A stretch of 64,000 bases of DNA from Chamaesiphon minutus PCC 6605 (GTDB taxonomy: Bacteria > Cyanobacteriota > Cyanobacteriia > Cyanobacteriales > Chamaesiphonaceae): contig NC_019697.1 of assembly GCF_000317145.1 (NCBI RefSeq), positions 5,282,886 to 5,346,885 on the forward strand, in the 5' to 3' direction. A model generated the notes under the pieces. That model was not told the origin of the DNA and made no database searches. It saw only the letters and a list, made by a program, of their open reading frames with translations. Positions 35,212 through 44,986 of the stretch are shown piece after piece. The first letter of the stretch is position 1, and each line of letters begins with the position of its first letter. A program made the translations under genes and the position numbers.

Positions 35212-36648
35212 TCAGGCTGATTTAATATTACGAGCAATTTGGGCTACTTTCAAACTGCGATCGGCAGTCGATTCTTGAGCGCGACGGTAAAAATGGATTA
35301 AGGCTTTAGCCAAACGGCGGGGATTGTGACGTAGATACCGAGTCGTCGGGTCTTCTTCCATCACGTTAACCGAAAAGATGCTCCGCCCCAACTGTTTGAC
35401 ATCTTCTCGATCGAGCAAGACAGGGAAAGAGTTCTCCTCAGCATAATTTTGGAGACAGCTCGCCGAAGGCGGACTTTTTTGAACTAAAACTGCATCGAAT
35501 AATTTGTAACCGCAAGCGCGATCGATACTTTCAATATGATCGGCAACTGTATAAGCAGTAGTTTCTCCTGGCTGCGTCATAATATTGCAGACATAAATAC
35601 GCGGTACATTGCGTGCGGCAATTGCTTGGGCGATTTCTGGCACCAGTAAATTAGAAATGACGCTGGTGTACAAACTTCCCGGCCCCATGATAATATAATC
35701 GGCCTCTGCGATGGCCGCGATCGCCGCAGGTAAGGCAGGCGGATTGGCAGGCGAGCAGCCGATTTCGACAATTTGACCGTCACAATGGCCGATACTCGAT
35801 TCACCGACGATCGTGCGTCCGTCAGCTAGTTTCGCCCACAGAGCGACATCCGTTAGCGTCGCAGGCAACACTCGTCCGCGAATGGCCAAAACTTTGGAGC
35901 TAGCAACTACCGCGCGTTCGAGATCGCCAGTAATCTCCGACATAGCAGTCAAAAACAAATTGCCAAAGCTGTGTCCCATCAAACCATCGCCAGCTTCAAA
36001 GCGATACTGAAATAACTCTGTCAATAATTTCTCTTCATCAGCCAACGCCGCAATACAGTTGCGGATATCTCCTGGCGGTAAAACGCCAAAATCTCGCCTC
36101 AATCGCCCCGAAGAACCGCCATCATCGGCTACAGTGACGATCGCTGTCAGATTGGCACTGTACAGCTTCAGACCCCGCAGCAGCGTCGATAAGCCAGTAC
36201 CACCACCAATGGCAACAATTTTTGGCCCTCGATTGAGACGGCGATTGTGCCAGAGCATATCTAGCAAAGTTTCGCCACCATCAGGGCGTAAAACTTTACT
36301 AATTTCGCCCAGCGAACGGCTATGACCCCAAAAGACTAGGAATAGCCCGCAGCCAAAAACGATCGGCCCTGAGAGATAATGGGGCACCACTCTAGCTAAA
36401 AACTCAATCGCCCGATCGACAATCTGAAACAGCCAGAAAATCGGCGTCAGCTTGAGCCAAATCGCCAAACCTAGAATTGTCATCAACACGCCGATGGAGA
36501 TAGTTAGCAACCAGCGTTTGACAAAAATTCCTGGGGACAACCATTGGAATAGCCGCCGGACATTGGAATATTTGCCGCCCGGTGATGGTAAGGTACTACC
36601 ACTGCGACTCAAATTCCTGACTGCTCGTCTAAAGAGACCGATCGACAT
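35212..36648 (-). CDS. yvcK: gluconeogenesis factor YvcK/CofD-like protein with N-terminal membrane segments
   Basis: 478 aa. Two hydrophobic segments lie near residues 43-66 and 92-107. The YvcK/CofD domain begins at about residue 143 with [18 protein letters not shown], then [28 protein letters not shown] and [15 protein letters not shown]. Bacillus YvcK is soluble; it binds UDP-GlcNAc and helps cell-wall growth and central metabolism. The membrane-anchored N-terminus is common in cyanobacterial homologs. tsaE follows in the same direction. Confidence 0.85.
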   Translation of the reverse strand: MSIGLFRRAVRNLSRSGSTLPSPGGKYSNVRRLFQWLSPGIFVKRWLLTISIGVLMTILGLAIWLKLTPIFWLFQIVDRAIEFLARVVPHYLSGPIVFGCGLFLVFWGHSRSLGEISKVLRPDGGETLLDMLWHNRRLNRGPKIVAIGGGTGLSTLLRGLKLYSANLTAIVTVADDGGSSGRLRRDFGVLPPGDIRNCIAALADEEKLLTELFQYRFEAGDGLMGHSFGNLFLTAMSEITGDLERAVVASSKVLAIRGRVLPATLTDVALWAKLADGRTIVGESSIGHCDGQIVEIGCSPANPPALPAAIAAIAEADYIIMGPGSLYTSVISNLLVPEIAQAIAARNVPRIYVCNIMTQPGETTAYTVADHIESIDRACGYKLFDAVLVQKSPPSASCLQNYAEENSFPVLLDREDVKQLGRSIFSVNVMEEDPTTRYLRHNPRRLAKALIHFYRRAQESTADRSLKVAQIARNIKSA

Positions 36649-36702
36649 TATTTTCTGATTTTAAATAAAAGATTTGATGATGGATGAATGAATCTCAGAT
36701 GA

Positions 36703-36744
36703 GTGGAAGAGACTTCGCCTTGAAACGGCGAGGCTTCCTTCCAC
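36703..36744. repeat. hairpin upstream of ruvC
   Basis: GTGGAAG (36703-36709) pairs with CTTCCAC (36738-36744), with further CGCC/GGCG pairing inside. It lies between two divergent genes. The remaining 36649-36938 shows no gene. Confidence 0.5.
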
Positions 36745-36938
36745 TTCGTCAATCTTACAGGTACTCTGACGGATCGGAAAGAGGAAGTTGAAATTTGAGT
36801 AGTCTCGCAGCTATTACCAGACATCCTATATCCCCATTTAATCCGACTATAATTGCGATCGTAAAGGTTAAATCTCTAGGTTCAGCCATAATACTCACGA
36901 TCCGACTCCAGGTTTGAGATTAATTTTTGGTTACCCTA

Positions 36939-37430
36939 ATGACAATTACCAGAATTCTCGGATTAGATCCAGGGCTTGCCAGTCTTGGCTTTGGGGCGAT
37001 ATCCGTTGCCGTCCAGTCTCGTCCGCCAGCGATAACTTTGATTGATTTTGGTATCATCCAAACTCCCGCTCGCACAGAGATGGGTTCGCGGCTTCAGACG
37101 ATATATGACGATTTACACAGCTTGCTAGACGAAATTCAACCCAATTTAGTGGCGATCGAACAGTTATTTTTTTATAAAATGGGGAATACCATTCCAGTGG
37201 CACAAGCTCGTGGGGTAATTTTATTGGTGATCGCCCAACATCAAATCCCTTGGGTAGAGTTTACTCCCGCTCAAATCAAGCAAGCCGTTGCTGGCTACGG
37301 CAATGCTCAAAAACCCGACGTTCAAGCTGCTGTGGCGCGAGAATTAGGTCTCGATCGTATTCCCCGTCCCGATGATGCTGCCGATGCCTTGGCAATCGCG
37401 TTAACTGCTTGGCTGCAACTTAGTTGTTAG
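36939..37430 (+). CDS. ruvC: crossover junction endodeoxyribonuclease RuvC
   Basis: 163 aa from the ATG at 36939. It has [14 protein letters not shown] (first catalytic Asp), [13 protein letters not shown] (Glu), [22 protein letters not shown] and [13 protein letters not shown] (final Asp pair), the complete RuvC active site. It cuts Holliday junctions as a homodimer with RuvAB. Single gene. Confidence 0.93.
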   Translation: MTITRILGLDPGLASLGFGAISVAVQSRPPAITLIDFGIIQTPARTEMGSRLQTIYDDLHSLLDEIQPNLVAIEQLFFYKMGNTIPVAQARGVILLVIAQHQIPWVEFTPAQIKQAVAGYGNAQKPDVQAAVARELGLDRIPRPDDAADALAIALTAWLQLSC

Positions 37431-37524
37431 TCAATAGTGGATAGTTGATAGTGAATGAATCCGACCCTTCTGCACGTTACTGTATATAAACAAGTTTTAA
37501 TCGATACTTTCCTGAAATAATGTT

Positions 37525-37770
37525 ATGGGTGCCAAAATTTTAAGCCTAATTAATAATTTACTGACATTTAATTTTTTCTTTGTGTTGCTGAGCTTTTTCT
37601 GGTTTATCATTGCAATTGTCGGTCAATACATCCATATTCCTCTCGGCTTGCTGGTTTGGCAAAGCTTGTGGGAACCACTGTTTCTCCCAGCTATTAGCGT
37701 CTTAATGGGTGGAGCGATCCTCAGTGGTACGGCTAGTTACATTCTTAAAGATAGTACGCGATCTTCTTGA
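37525..37770 (+). CDS. small hypothetical membrane protein
   Basis: 81 aa with two hydrophobic segments (about 14-36 and 42-72) and a Ser/Arg tail (KDSTRSS). No domain is recognised. A good terminator follows 46 bp later, which supports a real transcript. It is in the same direction as ruvC, 94 bp away. Confidence 0.6.
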   Translation: MGAKILSLINNLLTFNFFFVLLSFFWFIIAIVGQYIHIPLGLLVWQSLWEPLFLPAISVLMGGAILSGTASYILKDSTRSS

Positions 37771-37816
37771 TATTTTGTATCTATCGATCGATTCTCAAAT
37801 AATTCAGCTCGCCAAA

Positions 37817-37847
37817 AAACCGTGTTTCTAAATAGCAAACACGGTTT
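37817..37847. terminator. rho-independent terminator between convergent genes
   Basis: AAACCGTGTTT pairs exactly with AAACACGGTTT around a 9-nt loop, with an A run before it and T residues in the stem base, so it can serve both strands. Confidence 0.75.
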
Positions 37848-37907
37848 AAAACTGGTCTGAAATTAGTTCGATCGATCGTTAGTAACTTCGATCCCCTGGC
37901 TCTTGGA

Positions 37908-39545
37908 TTACCAAAAACCACCGCGTTTGCCATTGGGGAACACCGTCATAAAGTTGGTTTTAGCTTGGTTCAATTGGTCTTCAGTAACTTTAACACCCTT
38001 GAGATTTGCGCCACACAGATTTGCACCGTGTAAGTTGGCGTAATTGAGATAAGCATCGCTTAAATCTGCCCCACGCAAGTCGGCATTCTGAAGATTGGCA
38101 TAACTAAAGTAGCCCTTACTCAGGACGGTATCCTTCAAAACTGCACCGCTGAGGTCGGCTTTGTCAAACTTACCAGCGGCTAAATTTGCCCCTTGGAGAT
38201 TGATGTAAGCACAATTGGCACTACTGAGCGTAATTCCTGGCAGATGCGCTTTGGCGAGATCGAGACTACTGATATCCATCTCGCTAAAAGTCCGTTGACC
38301 GCGCCGGAATGCTGCCAAAACGCCCTGTGCGTCTAACTTTAGTTGCTCTCGCGGTACCGGAATTGCGGGAACTCCACCGAATCCCGTGCGTAGATCTGCA
38401 CCAATTTGGCTGCGATCTCCAGCATTTTTAATATTAGTCGGATCGCGCTCCAACCTCTGTTCTCTAATTTTCTCTGCGATCCGTTGGGATGCAGATGAAG
38501 AAGCTGTGTTCTGTGCATTCTGGGGCGGGTTATTGGGATTTTGGGGTAATCCTGGCCGTACTCCAGCTTTGTCAATTGGGAGCGGTTTGCTGGGACTGCC
38601 GACTGGAGGAGTAGGAACTCTGGGCGCACGCGTTTCCACGGCGACTGCTGTCGAGGCCAGTGCTTGTTGGACTTCTTCGACAGACTGATAGCGGTACCGC
38701 ACGGATACTTCTAACATTTTGCCCAAGACTTGAGTCATGTGTTTGCCCAACTGGACGTGTTTTTGCCACATCATTTCGCCAGTTGAGGGATTATATTCTA
38801 TATCTTTGGGCGATTTACCCGTCATCAAATAGACGCAAGTTACACCTAAAGCATAAATATCGCTAGCAAAAATTGGGCGCATTGCCAATTGTTCGGGCGG
38901 TGCATATCCGGAAGTACCGACGGCAAATTGGGTATTAGAACCTTGCTCTACGCCTTCGGGAACTTCCATTTGGGCGACATAGTTTTTGACGGCTCCAAAG
39001 TCGATCAGGACTAATTTGCCATCTTGATCGCGCCGAAGAATATTCGCAGGTTTGATATCGCGGTGAATCACCTGCTGGGAGTGAATATAGGTAATGACTG
39101 GCAGAATCTCGATTAGAAAGTCGCGAATTTTTTCTTCTTTAAATAGTCCAGTCTGTTTGACTTCTTGATGGATCGTATGTCCGCTGACATATTCCTGGAC
39201 GAGATAAAAGTTACGACGTTCTTCAAAAAAGTCTAATAATCTGGGAATCTGCGGATGATTGCCGATTTTACCCAGGGTTCTAGCTTCGCGCTCGAATAGT
39301 TCTCTGGCCATGCGCAGAAACTTTTCGTGATTATTGCTCGGCCTAAGTTGCTTGATCACACAAATGGGTTCGCCAGGAAGTGACACATCGATCGCTACAA
39401 ATGTGGCACCAAAGCCCCCTTGCCCTAGTGATTTGGTAACTCGGTAGCGATTGCGAACGAGTAACCGCGCGCCACAGGCTTGGCACAGAAAAGCGTCTAT
39501 TGGATTTTTAGGTTGGGGACAGTCAGGGTTTACGCAGTAGCTCAT
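37908..39545 (-). CDS. spkB: serine/threonine protein kinase with pentapeptide repeats (SpkB-type)
   Basis: 545 aa. A Cys-rich N-terminus (CVNPDCPQ and CQACG) precedes a eukaryotic-type kinase at about residues 34-300: GQGGFGATF glycine loop, VIKQLRP Lys, VIHRDIKPANIL catalytic loop and LIDFGAVKNY. A Pro-rich linker (about 310-400) leads to about 15 pentapeptide repeats (A-N/D-L pattern, from LDLAKAHL to ANLKG). This order is the SpkB architecture in Synechocystis, linked to oxidative-stress signalling. No transmembrane segment. Confidence 0.85.
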   Translation of the reverse strand: MSYCVNPDCPQPKNPIDAFLCQACGARLLVRNRYRVTKSLGQGGFGATFVAIDVSLPGEPICVIKQLRPSNNHEKFLRMARELFEREARTLGKIGNHPQIPRLLDFFEERRNFYLVQEYVSGHTIHQEVKQTGLFKEEKIRDFLIEILPVITYIHSQQVIHRDIKPANILRRDQDGKLVLIDFGAVKNYVAQMEVPEGVEQGSNTQFAVGTSGYAPPEQLAMRPIFASDIYALGVTCVYLMTGKSPKDIEYNPSTGEMMWQKHVQLGKHMTQVLGKMLEVSVRYRYQSVEEVQQALASTAVAVETRAPRVPTPPVGSPSKPLPIDKAGVRPGLPQNPNNPPQNAQNTASSSASQRIAEKIREQRLERDPTNIKNAGDRSQIGADLRTGFGGVPAIPVPREQLKLDAQGVLAAFRRGQRTFSEMDISSLDLAKAHLPGITLSSANCAYINLQGANLAAGKFDKADLSGAVLKDTVLSKGYFSYANLQNADLRGADLSDAYLNYANLHGANLCGANLKGVKVTEDQLNQAKTNFMTVFPNGKRGGFW

Positions 39546-40022
39546 TGAGCCTCACCAGTGGAACATTTCTCTTGACATACTATTTTGTTATTGGCATAGC
39601 CTCCCGTGGTGGGAATCGCGCTTCCATTGTCTAAGGAAACCAGACTATCTCGGATTAAAATTCAGATACTAGCTAAAAAATTGGTCGCAGCGTCTCTAAC
39701 ACCAGAAGGGTTTAAGTTGCTCAAGCCAGTTTGGGGTTTAGCTATTTACTCCTAATTCTACCGCTTTTATTCACACGATGCGATCTTACCTCATAGTATT
39801 ATGTGCTGTTTTCGAGTTTTTATGTTAATGAATAGACGACACTGACAGTCGATCTTCGATCGGGGGACGATCGACAATACTAAAACTGACAAGCGTAGTG
39901 TTTGGCCAAGTGAGAGATCGATGCCGATGTTCGAGTCAGCATCGATCGATCTCGTTATTTCTAAAGTACCCACAAGTGAGCGGGGATCTCTCTTTTGAAG
40001 GCGAATATTATTTCGATCCAGT
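39546..40022. other. 477-bp intergenic region without a visible gene
   Basis: It separates the kinase gene from the downstream end of the glucosidase gene (same strand). There is no ORF of credible composition, only CGATCG-rich stretches. It probably holds the kinase promoter. Confidence 0.4.
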
Positions 40023-42293
40023 CTAGGCTTCGATCGTCACCCGGAGATTGCCGCGTTTTTTGAGCACCCGACAGGAGGTGGTCGCCCGCAAGCCTTCACC
40101 TTCAGCATCGCGTTGGTTGAATTCCAAATCGAGCGAGGTCGCGCCGACCCGTAGGTTTTTGAAGGAAATTTGATGAATATTGCTGGGCAAGGCCGGATCG
40201 AGAATGCGGAGATAGTTACTCGGTGCATCTGGTACTAAATTGACCATCATCTGCAAGAGCTGAAAAATGGTACCAGTCGCCCAAGCCTGCGGCGAACAAG
40301 CCACTGGATATTGAATCGGACTTTGCCCCTCGGTACGTTCGTAGCCGCAGAAGAGTTCGGGCGGACGGTGATAGGGTTGATGCACTGTCATGTCCAAAAT
40401 ACCTTGAGCGACTTCTAAAGCCTGTTCTACCGCCCCTACAGAGCGCAAGCCCATGGTGATTAGGCTATTATCGTGCGGCCAGACCGATCCGGTATGATAG
40501 CCGATCGGATTATACGCTGGCGACTGACTGCTCAAAGTCCGAATCCCCCAACCGCTAAACATATCAGGTGCCCGCAACCGTTCGGCGACACTTTTGGCTT
40601 TCTCTGGATACAATAACCCCTGCTGGAGACATTGACCGGGATTGGAACTGATACTATCGACTTGTTTGCCCGCGCCATCAAGAGCTAACGCGATAAAATC
40701 GCGATCGGGAATCCAAAAATCGTGGTTGAAGCGTTGCTTGAGCTGTTGTGCTTCTTGTTGCCAGCGGCTGGCGAGATCGTTCTCTTGGCGAATGCGTGCT
40801 AGTTCGCTCATCCGAATTTTAGCGGCATATACATAGGCTTGCACTTCGCACAAAGTAATTGGGCCAGTGGCAATTTTACCCTGTCGGTCGACGATACAGT
40901 CACCCGAATCTTTCCAACCTTGATTGACCAATCCGCGCGCAGATGTCCGAAAATATCTCAGATAGCCAGTCTCGGCACACATCCGATCGACCCAAGCCAT
41001 CGCCGCCACTGCATTACTCCACAACCGATCTAGGGTAGCTGTGTCGTGCGTCCACGCATAGTATTCGGCATAGAGCATCAACCATAATGGTGTCGCATCG
41101 ACCGTACCGTAGTAAGGCGTATGGGGAATCTCTTGACAGCGAGCCATTTCACCCATCCGCAATTCGTGGAGAATTTTCCCTGGCTGTTCTTCCCGCCACT
41201 CGTCATCGACCTTGCCCTGATATTGAGCCAACACCATCAATGTCTCGCGGGCGATCGTCGGATCTAAAATGAGTACTTGACTGGCAGCGATAATTGCATC
41301 GCGCCCAAATAATGTACAAAACCACGGCACCCCCGCAGATAATACCGTCCCTTTACTACTAGGCTGACTGGGATTAGTGCTAGCCAGATCGAAACTTTGG
41401 CGCAATAAATATACATCTTGCTCGGCACGTTCGATCGCTTGATTTAGCTTGGGATTATCGGTGCGAATTTGGGTAATCTGCGATCGCCAGTGGTCTTCCT
41501 CCATCATTTCGGCGGCTTTGGCTTGGAATAGTGCCATCGGGCTATTTACCCGCGAAACTGGCCGATTGTTCATCAACATTTCTAGCCGATAGCCGATTTG
41601 ACAACTAGCATGAGATTCTAGTTCGATCTGCCAGATGGCGGTATAGCCTTTGAGATAATCGGGCAACCGATGTGCGAATTGGATGTGGGACTCTAAAATT
41701 GCCCCATCCAATCCGAGATAAGCCATTGTCAATTCGCTGACGGTAGCAGGCACTTGTTTATCGGGCTGGACGCGACGCAGTAAACCACCACGCTGTTTGC
41801 GGCCAAAACCGCGAATTTCAAATAAGTCCGAAAAATCAGCATCGAAGCTCAAGCTCAACTCAAAGCTGACAGGCGTCGTATTATAGTTGTGGATGGTCAG
41901 TTCTTCAAACAAACTGCCATTGAGAACTATTTCTCGTTGAATACTGATGGTTTCGGCATTGATATTGGGAATCGTCGGATTGGTACACAGTGCAGAGAGT
42001 GCAAATCCTTTATCCGCATTACAAGTCAACAAAATCGGCGATCGTCCGGCAATTTGTAATTCTAGCCGACTCAAGAAGCGGGTATCTCGACAAAATAAAC
42101 CCAGACTAGAGATCGTCTCATCTCGCGAACAACCAGAAATATTGCCCAGCGTATCCGTAATTAGAAACAGATCGTCATCTTTGAGCGTGAGCGTAGGTTG
42201 ATTTCGATCGCTAACAACACAGCCCCAGTCAGGAATATCTAACTCACTAGCCGGAACAAAGATTCTTCCTTCAAGTTCGATCTGATTAGACAT
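40023..42293 (-). CDS. amylo-alpha-1,6-glucosidase-like glycogen debranching protein
   Basis: 756 aa. The N-terminal beta-rich domain (RDTRFLSRLELQIAG, SFDADFSDLFEIRG) is the GDE_N_bis type. The catalytic (alpha/alpha)6 barrel follows with GVPWFCTLFGRDAIIAASQVL, EEQPGKILHELRMGEM, GTVDATPLWLMLYAEYY, and GSVWPHDNSLITMGL with the expected acids. It hydrolyses alpha-1,6 branches of glycogen or related glucans. It is single and separate from other glycogen genes. Confidence 0.85.
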   Translation of the reverse strand: MSNQIELEGRIFVPASELDIPDWGCVVSDRNQPTLTLKDDDLFLITDTLGNISGCSRDETISSLGLFCRDTRFLSRLELQIAGRSPILLTCNADKGFALSALCTNPTIPNINAETISIQREIVLNGSLFEELTIHNYNTTPVSFELSLSFDADFSDLFEIRGFGRKQRGGLLRRVQPDKQVPATVSELTMAYLGLDGAILESHIQFAHRLPDYLKGYTAIWQIELESHASCQIGYRLEMLMNNRPVSRVNSPMALFQAKAAEMMEEDHWRSQITQIRTDNPKLNQAIERAEQDVYLLRQSFDLASTNPSQPSSKGTVLSAGVPWFCTLFGRDAIIAASQVLILDPTIARETLMVLAQYQGKVDDEWREEQPGKILHELRMGEMARCQEIPHTPYYGTVDATPLWLMLYAEYYAWTHDTATLDRLWSNAVAAMAWVDRMCAETGYLRYFRTSARGLVNQGWKDSGDCIVDRQGKIATGPITLCEVQAYVYAAKIRMSELARIRQENDLASRWQQEAQQLKQRFNHDFWIPDRDFIALALDGAGKQVDSISSNPGQCLQQGLLYPEKAKSVAERLRAPDMFSGWGIRTLSSQSPAYNPIGYHTGSVWPHDNSLITMGLRSVGAVEQALEVAQGILDMTVHQPYHRPPELFCGYERTEGQSPIQYPVACSPQAWATGTIFQLLQMMVNLVPDAPSNYLRILDPALPSNIHQISFKNLRVGATSLDLEFNQRDAEGEGLRATTSCRVLKKRGNLRVTIEA

Positions 42294-42370
42294 ATCAATA
42301 CCTCTCTAGATGGAGTAGATGACATCAAGAACCTTAACTATACTCGATTCAGCTAAACCAATACCATGAG

Positions 42371-42460
42371 GATTAGGGGATAGGGGATAGAGGATAGGGG
42401 ATAGGGGATAGTTGGTAGTGAGTAGTGGATAGTGGTTAGTGGGTAGAGTGGGTAATGGGC
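42371..42460. repeat. GGGGATA / AGTGGAT tandem repeats upstream of the tRNA pair
   Basis: Units of 7-8 bases (GGGGATAG, then GTAGTGGAT, GTGGGTA) repeat over 90 bp. The interval 42294-42516 is otherwise empty. Confidence 0.65.
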
Positions 42461-42516
42461 AGCACCGATCGCCTAATCCTGTAAATCCTTAAATCCTGAT
42501 GAGAATTTAGACATGA

Positions 42517-42545
42517 TTGCATCAGCTTGATATTGATGATATACT
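42517..42545 (+). promoter_or_regulatory. promoter of the first tRNA-Leu gene
   Basis: -35 TTGCAT (42517-42522) and -10 TATACT (42540-42545) with a 17-bp spacer, 54 bp before the tRNA. The second copy has TCGAAT and TATGCT (42733-42738, 42756-42761). Confidence 0.55.
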
Positions 42546-42599
42546 GCCTACCTGTGAAACTTTTTACCCTATTTAAAACTGAGTAGCGTAATAACACCT

Positions 42600-42680
42600 G
42601 GGGGTGTGGTGGAATGGTAGACGCGACAGACTTAAAATCTGTTATCTTCGGATGTGCGAGTTCAAGTCTCGCCACCCCCA
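42600..42680 (+). tRNA. trnL-UAA: tRNA-Leu (UAA), copy 1
   Basis: The acceptor stem GGGGGTG (42600-42606) pairs with CACCCCC (42673-42679); the discriminator is A. The anticodon stem ACAGA/TCTGT holds loop CTTAAAA, anticodon TAA. The variable arm is short: ATC-TTCG-GAT. The TTCAAGT T-loop follows. The anticodon loop is uninterrupted, so there is no group I intron. CCA is not encoded. Confidence 0.93.
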
Positions 42681-42812
42681 TTAGCTAAAAATTGAGTAAC
42701 GCGGCAGCTTTATGACTTTACCCACAAGTTTGTCGAATTAGCTTGATATTTATGATATGCTATCTATCTGTGAAACTTTTTAACCTATTTTAAAAGTAGT
42801 GTTATTACACCT

Positions 42813-42896
42813 GGGGGTGTGGTGGAATGGTAGACGCGACAGACTTAAAATCTGTTATCCGTAACGGATGTGCGAGTTCAAGTCTCGCCACCCCCA
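42813..42896 (+). tRNA. trnL-UAA: tRNA-Leu (UAA), copy 2
   Basis: Same as copy 1 except for the variable arm, which is ATCCG-TAA-CGGAT (two more base pairs). Acceptor stem at 42813-42819 and 42889-42895. The unit is offset by 213 bp from copy 1, with similar 5' leader (CTGTGAAACTTTTTA). It also lacks an intron. Confidence 0.93.
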
Positions 42897-42968
42897 TTAA
42901 TTAAAAATTCGACATCGATCGCACTATCAATAGAACAACCCGAAAGTGCGTGAATATCCAGGTAAGAT

Positions 42969-43472
42969 TTAGATTCGATCGCCGATAGCGTATTCATACC
43001 GCGCGACGAGGTTAGCTCCGACTTGTCGATCGCTATGATATTTAAAGCCAAAATTCTCATAGATCGATCGTAAGCGTGGGCGATCGGCCATGCAATCTAA
43101 TCTTAAAAAATGTCTACCTAAATCTTGGGTGCGGTCGATCGCCCATTGGAAGATCTGTGTAGATACATTACCACCTGCAAAGCTCCGCCTTACCGCCAAT
43201 CGATGCAGAAATGTAGAATCAGACCGCTCGATATCTGGCCAATATTCCACATCTTCTAATTGAAATCGAAACACACCAGCCACAACACCATTGCAAACAG
43301 CGATATAAAATAAACCCAATTCGAGATCGCGTGCGATGGCTTTCGTACCAATTTCTGTTTCTCCCCACAGCACCATATTTTTCTGTTCGAGCCAAGCCGC
43401 CGCTTCAGACAAGATCTCTGAAACTGTATTAATATCTTCCAAAGTAGCTTGGCGCATGGAAATTGGTCTCAT
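42969..43472 (-). CDS. GNAT family N-acetyltransferase
   Basis: 167 aa. The GNAT fold is seen as IRQATLEDI-like start (MRQATLEDINTVSEIL), a central beta strand (GVVAGVFRFQLED), the FLHRLAVRRSFAGGNVSTQIFQWAID acetyl-CoA loop and the C-terminal LDCMADRPRLRSIYENFGF. The substrate is unknown. The start is Met at 43472; Met6 (43457) is another option. Confidence 0.85.
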   Translation of the reverse strand: MRPISMRQATLEDINTVSEILSEAAAWLEQKNMVLWGETEIGTKAIARDLELGLFYIAVCNGVVAGVFRFQLEDVEYWPDIERSDSTFLHRLAVRRSFAGGNVSTQIFQWAIDRTQDLGRHFLRLDCMADRPRLRSIYENFGFKYHSDRQVGANLVARYEYAIGDRI

Positions 43473-43520
43473 GGCGATCGATTACCTTTGGTATGCTTGG
43501 CGAACGAGATCGATCGACGA

Positions 43521-44144
43521 TCAATGATGAGAGAAGATATCTTCGTACTGTAATAGATCGAGCGAAACCAGAGTTGGCAAGACTTTAAAACAATTCTGCG
43601 CCAATTCCCAGCGATCTTCGCGTTGCAATTTAGTGGTTAATTTTTGACGCATACTAATTAAATAACGGACATCATTAGCAGCATAGCGAAGTTGTTCGTC
43701 CGAGAGATTTTCGGCATCGCCCCAATCTGAAGATTGAGCAGATTTATCGAGTTCGACACCTTCGAGTTGTGCGACTAATTCCTTCAAGCCGTGACGGTTT
43801 GAGTAAGTGCGAATCAATTTGCTGGCAATCTTGGTGCAAAAGATTGGCTGGGTTTCGATTCCCAACCGATGGCGTAGTTGTGCCACATCGAATCTGGCAA
43901 AGTGAAAAACTTTCGTAACAGTGGTAGATTGCATCACCTGTTGTAAATTTGGTGCGGCGGTTTGTCCTTTGGCAATCCGAATTACCGTCAGGATACCAGG
44001 CGAGAATAATTGCACCAAACATAGCCTGTCGCGGAGATAGTTTAGTCCCATAGTCTCGGTATCGACAGCGATCGATTCTGCCTGAAGATATTTGGCAGTT
44101 AAAGCATCATCTAAATCTCGATCGCAAATTTGAAAGTCTTCCAT
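43521..44144 (-). CDS. rnd: ribonuclease D-like 3'-5' exonuclease
   Basis: 207 aa from the ATG at 44144; an extension to 44171 adds nine residues and is unlikely. The DEDD exonuclease motifs are IAVDTETMGLNYL, FHFARFDVAQL and YAANDVRYLISMRQKL. The HRDC domains of E. coli RNase D are absent, as usual in cyanobacteria. It trims structured RNA 3' ends, including tRNA. It ends 49 bp before the GNAT gene on the same strand. Confidence 0.85.
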   Translation of the reverse strand: MEDFQICDRDLDDALTAKYLQAESIAVDTETMGLNYLRDRLCLVQLFSPGILTVIRIAKGQTAAPNLQQVMQSTTVTKVFHFARFDVAQLRHRLGIETQPIFCTKIASKLIRTYSNRHGLKELVAQLEGVELDKSAQSSDWGDAENLSDEQLRYAANDVRYLISMRQKLTTKLQREDRWELAQNCFKVLPTLVSLDLLQYEDIFSHH

Positions 44145-44193
44145 AGGGACGGGATGGGAAAAGGAAACCACCTACATAATAGAGGATCGATCG

Positions 44194-44784
44194 CTAATCA
44201 ACATCTTTGACATAGAATGCTTTGCGGATAAAAATTTGCGTGAAGTAATATTCCCCTTTAGCACCTCTAGCAACACCAATGCCAGTTAAGTCAAAACGAC
44301 CGAGCATATTTTTTTGGTGTCCGGGACTTTCGATCCAGCCTTGGACGGCAACGAGATCGGGCTGTCCGTAGCCCATATTGTAGGCGACGTTTTCTGCGGC
44401 ATTGCGATAGACGATCGTCTTGGCAACCGATGCCACGCGCTCGTGAAAACCATCGTGGCTCATATTACCCGATCGAGCCATCCGCTCGCTATGAGCTTTG
44501 GCTTGAGCGGAGATGTCGGAATCGGCAACTAATGGTGGTAAATTGCGAGACTGACGATACTTATTAACCAGATTATAGGTAGCTAATTCGATACTGTTCA
44601 TGGCAAGAGCAGGAGTAGATTTAGGAGCGCGCTCAGCCCGATCTTCTGCTGGTTCGAAGCTATCTTCTCGTGCGGAATCTGCATCATTTGGTACACTAAT
44701 GCTAACATCTGCTTGGGCTGTTGTCGCTGCTATGCCTATGACGGTCAATAAGGCGCAAAAAGTGCCTAGAAAATGATATTTCAT
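44194..44784 (-). CDS. secreted CAP-domain protein
   Basis: 196 aa. The signal peptide MKYHFLGTFCALLTVIGIAATTAQA is followed by an acidic linker, then a CAP/SCP domain from about residue 60: LVNKYRQSRNLPPL, AQAKAHSERMARSGNMSHDGF, AAENVAYNMG and GWIESPGHQKNMLG. Bacterial CAP (YkwD-like) proteins are extracellular, of uncertain enzymatic function. It lies upstream of the RNase D gene (gap 49 bp) on the same strand. Confidence 0.85.
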   Translation of the reverse strand: MKYHFLGTFCALLTVIGIAATTAQADVSISVPNDADSAREDSFEPAEDRAERAPKSTPALAMNSIELATYNLVNKYRQSRNLPPLVADSDISAQAKAHSERMARSGNMSHDGFHERVASVAKTIVYRNAAENVAYNMGYGQPDLVAVQGWIESPGHQKNMLGRFDLTGIGVARGAKGEYYFTQIFIRKAFYVKDVD

Positions 44785-44986
44785 CTCAAGTTAATAAGTT
44801 TTGGATACGTTCTAGATGCCACCGAGATCGAAATATAGCCAATCGGCTAAGTCTAAGATGGCATCTTGGATTTATATCCACTGCGATCGAGATCGGATCG
44901 GGATGTAATTTGCAAACTAGTAAAATTTGACAATCTCGACCGACTATTGGCTAAAATAGTAACTACGATCGATCCAAACTATCGCT

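Noticed and set aside
42436-42681. 81-aa minus-strand ORF
   Set aside because: It is the reverse of tRNA-Leu copy 1, a common artefact with GVARLELAHPK start.
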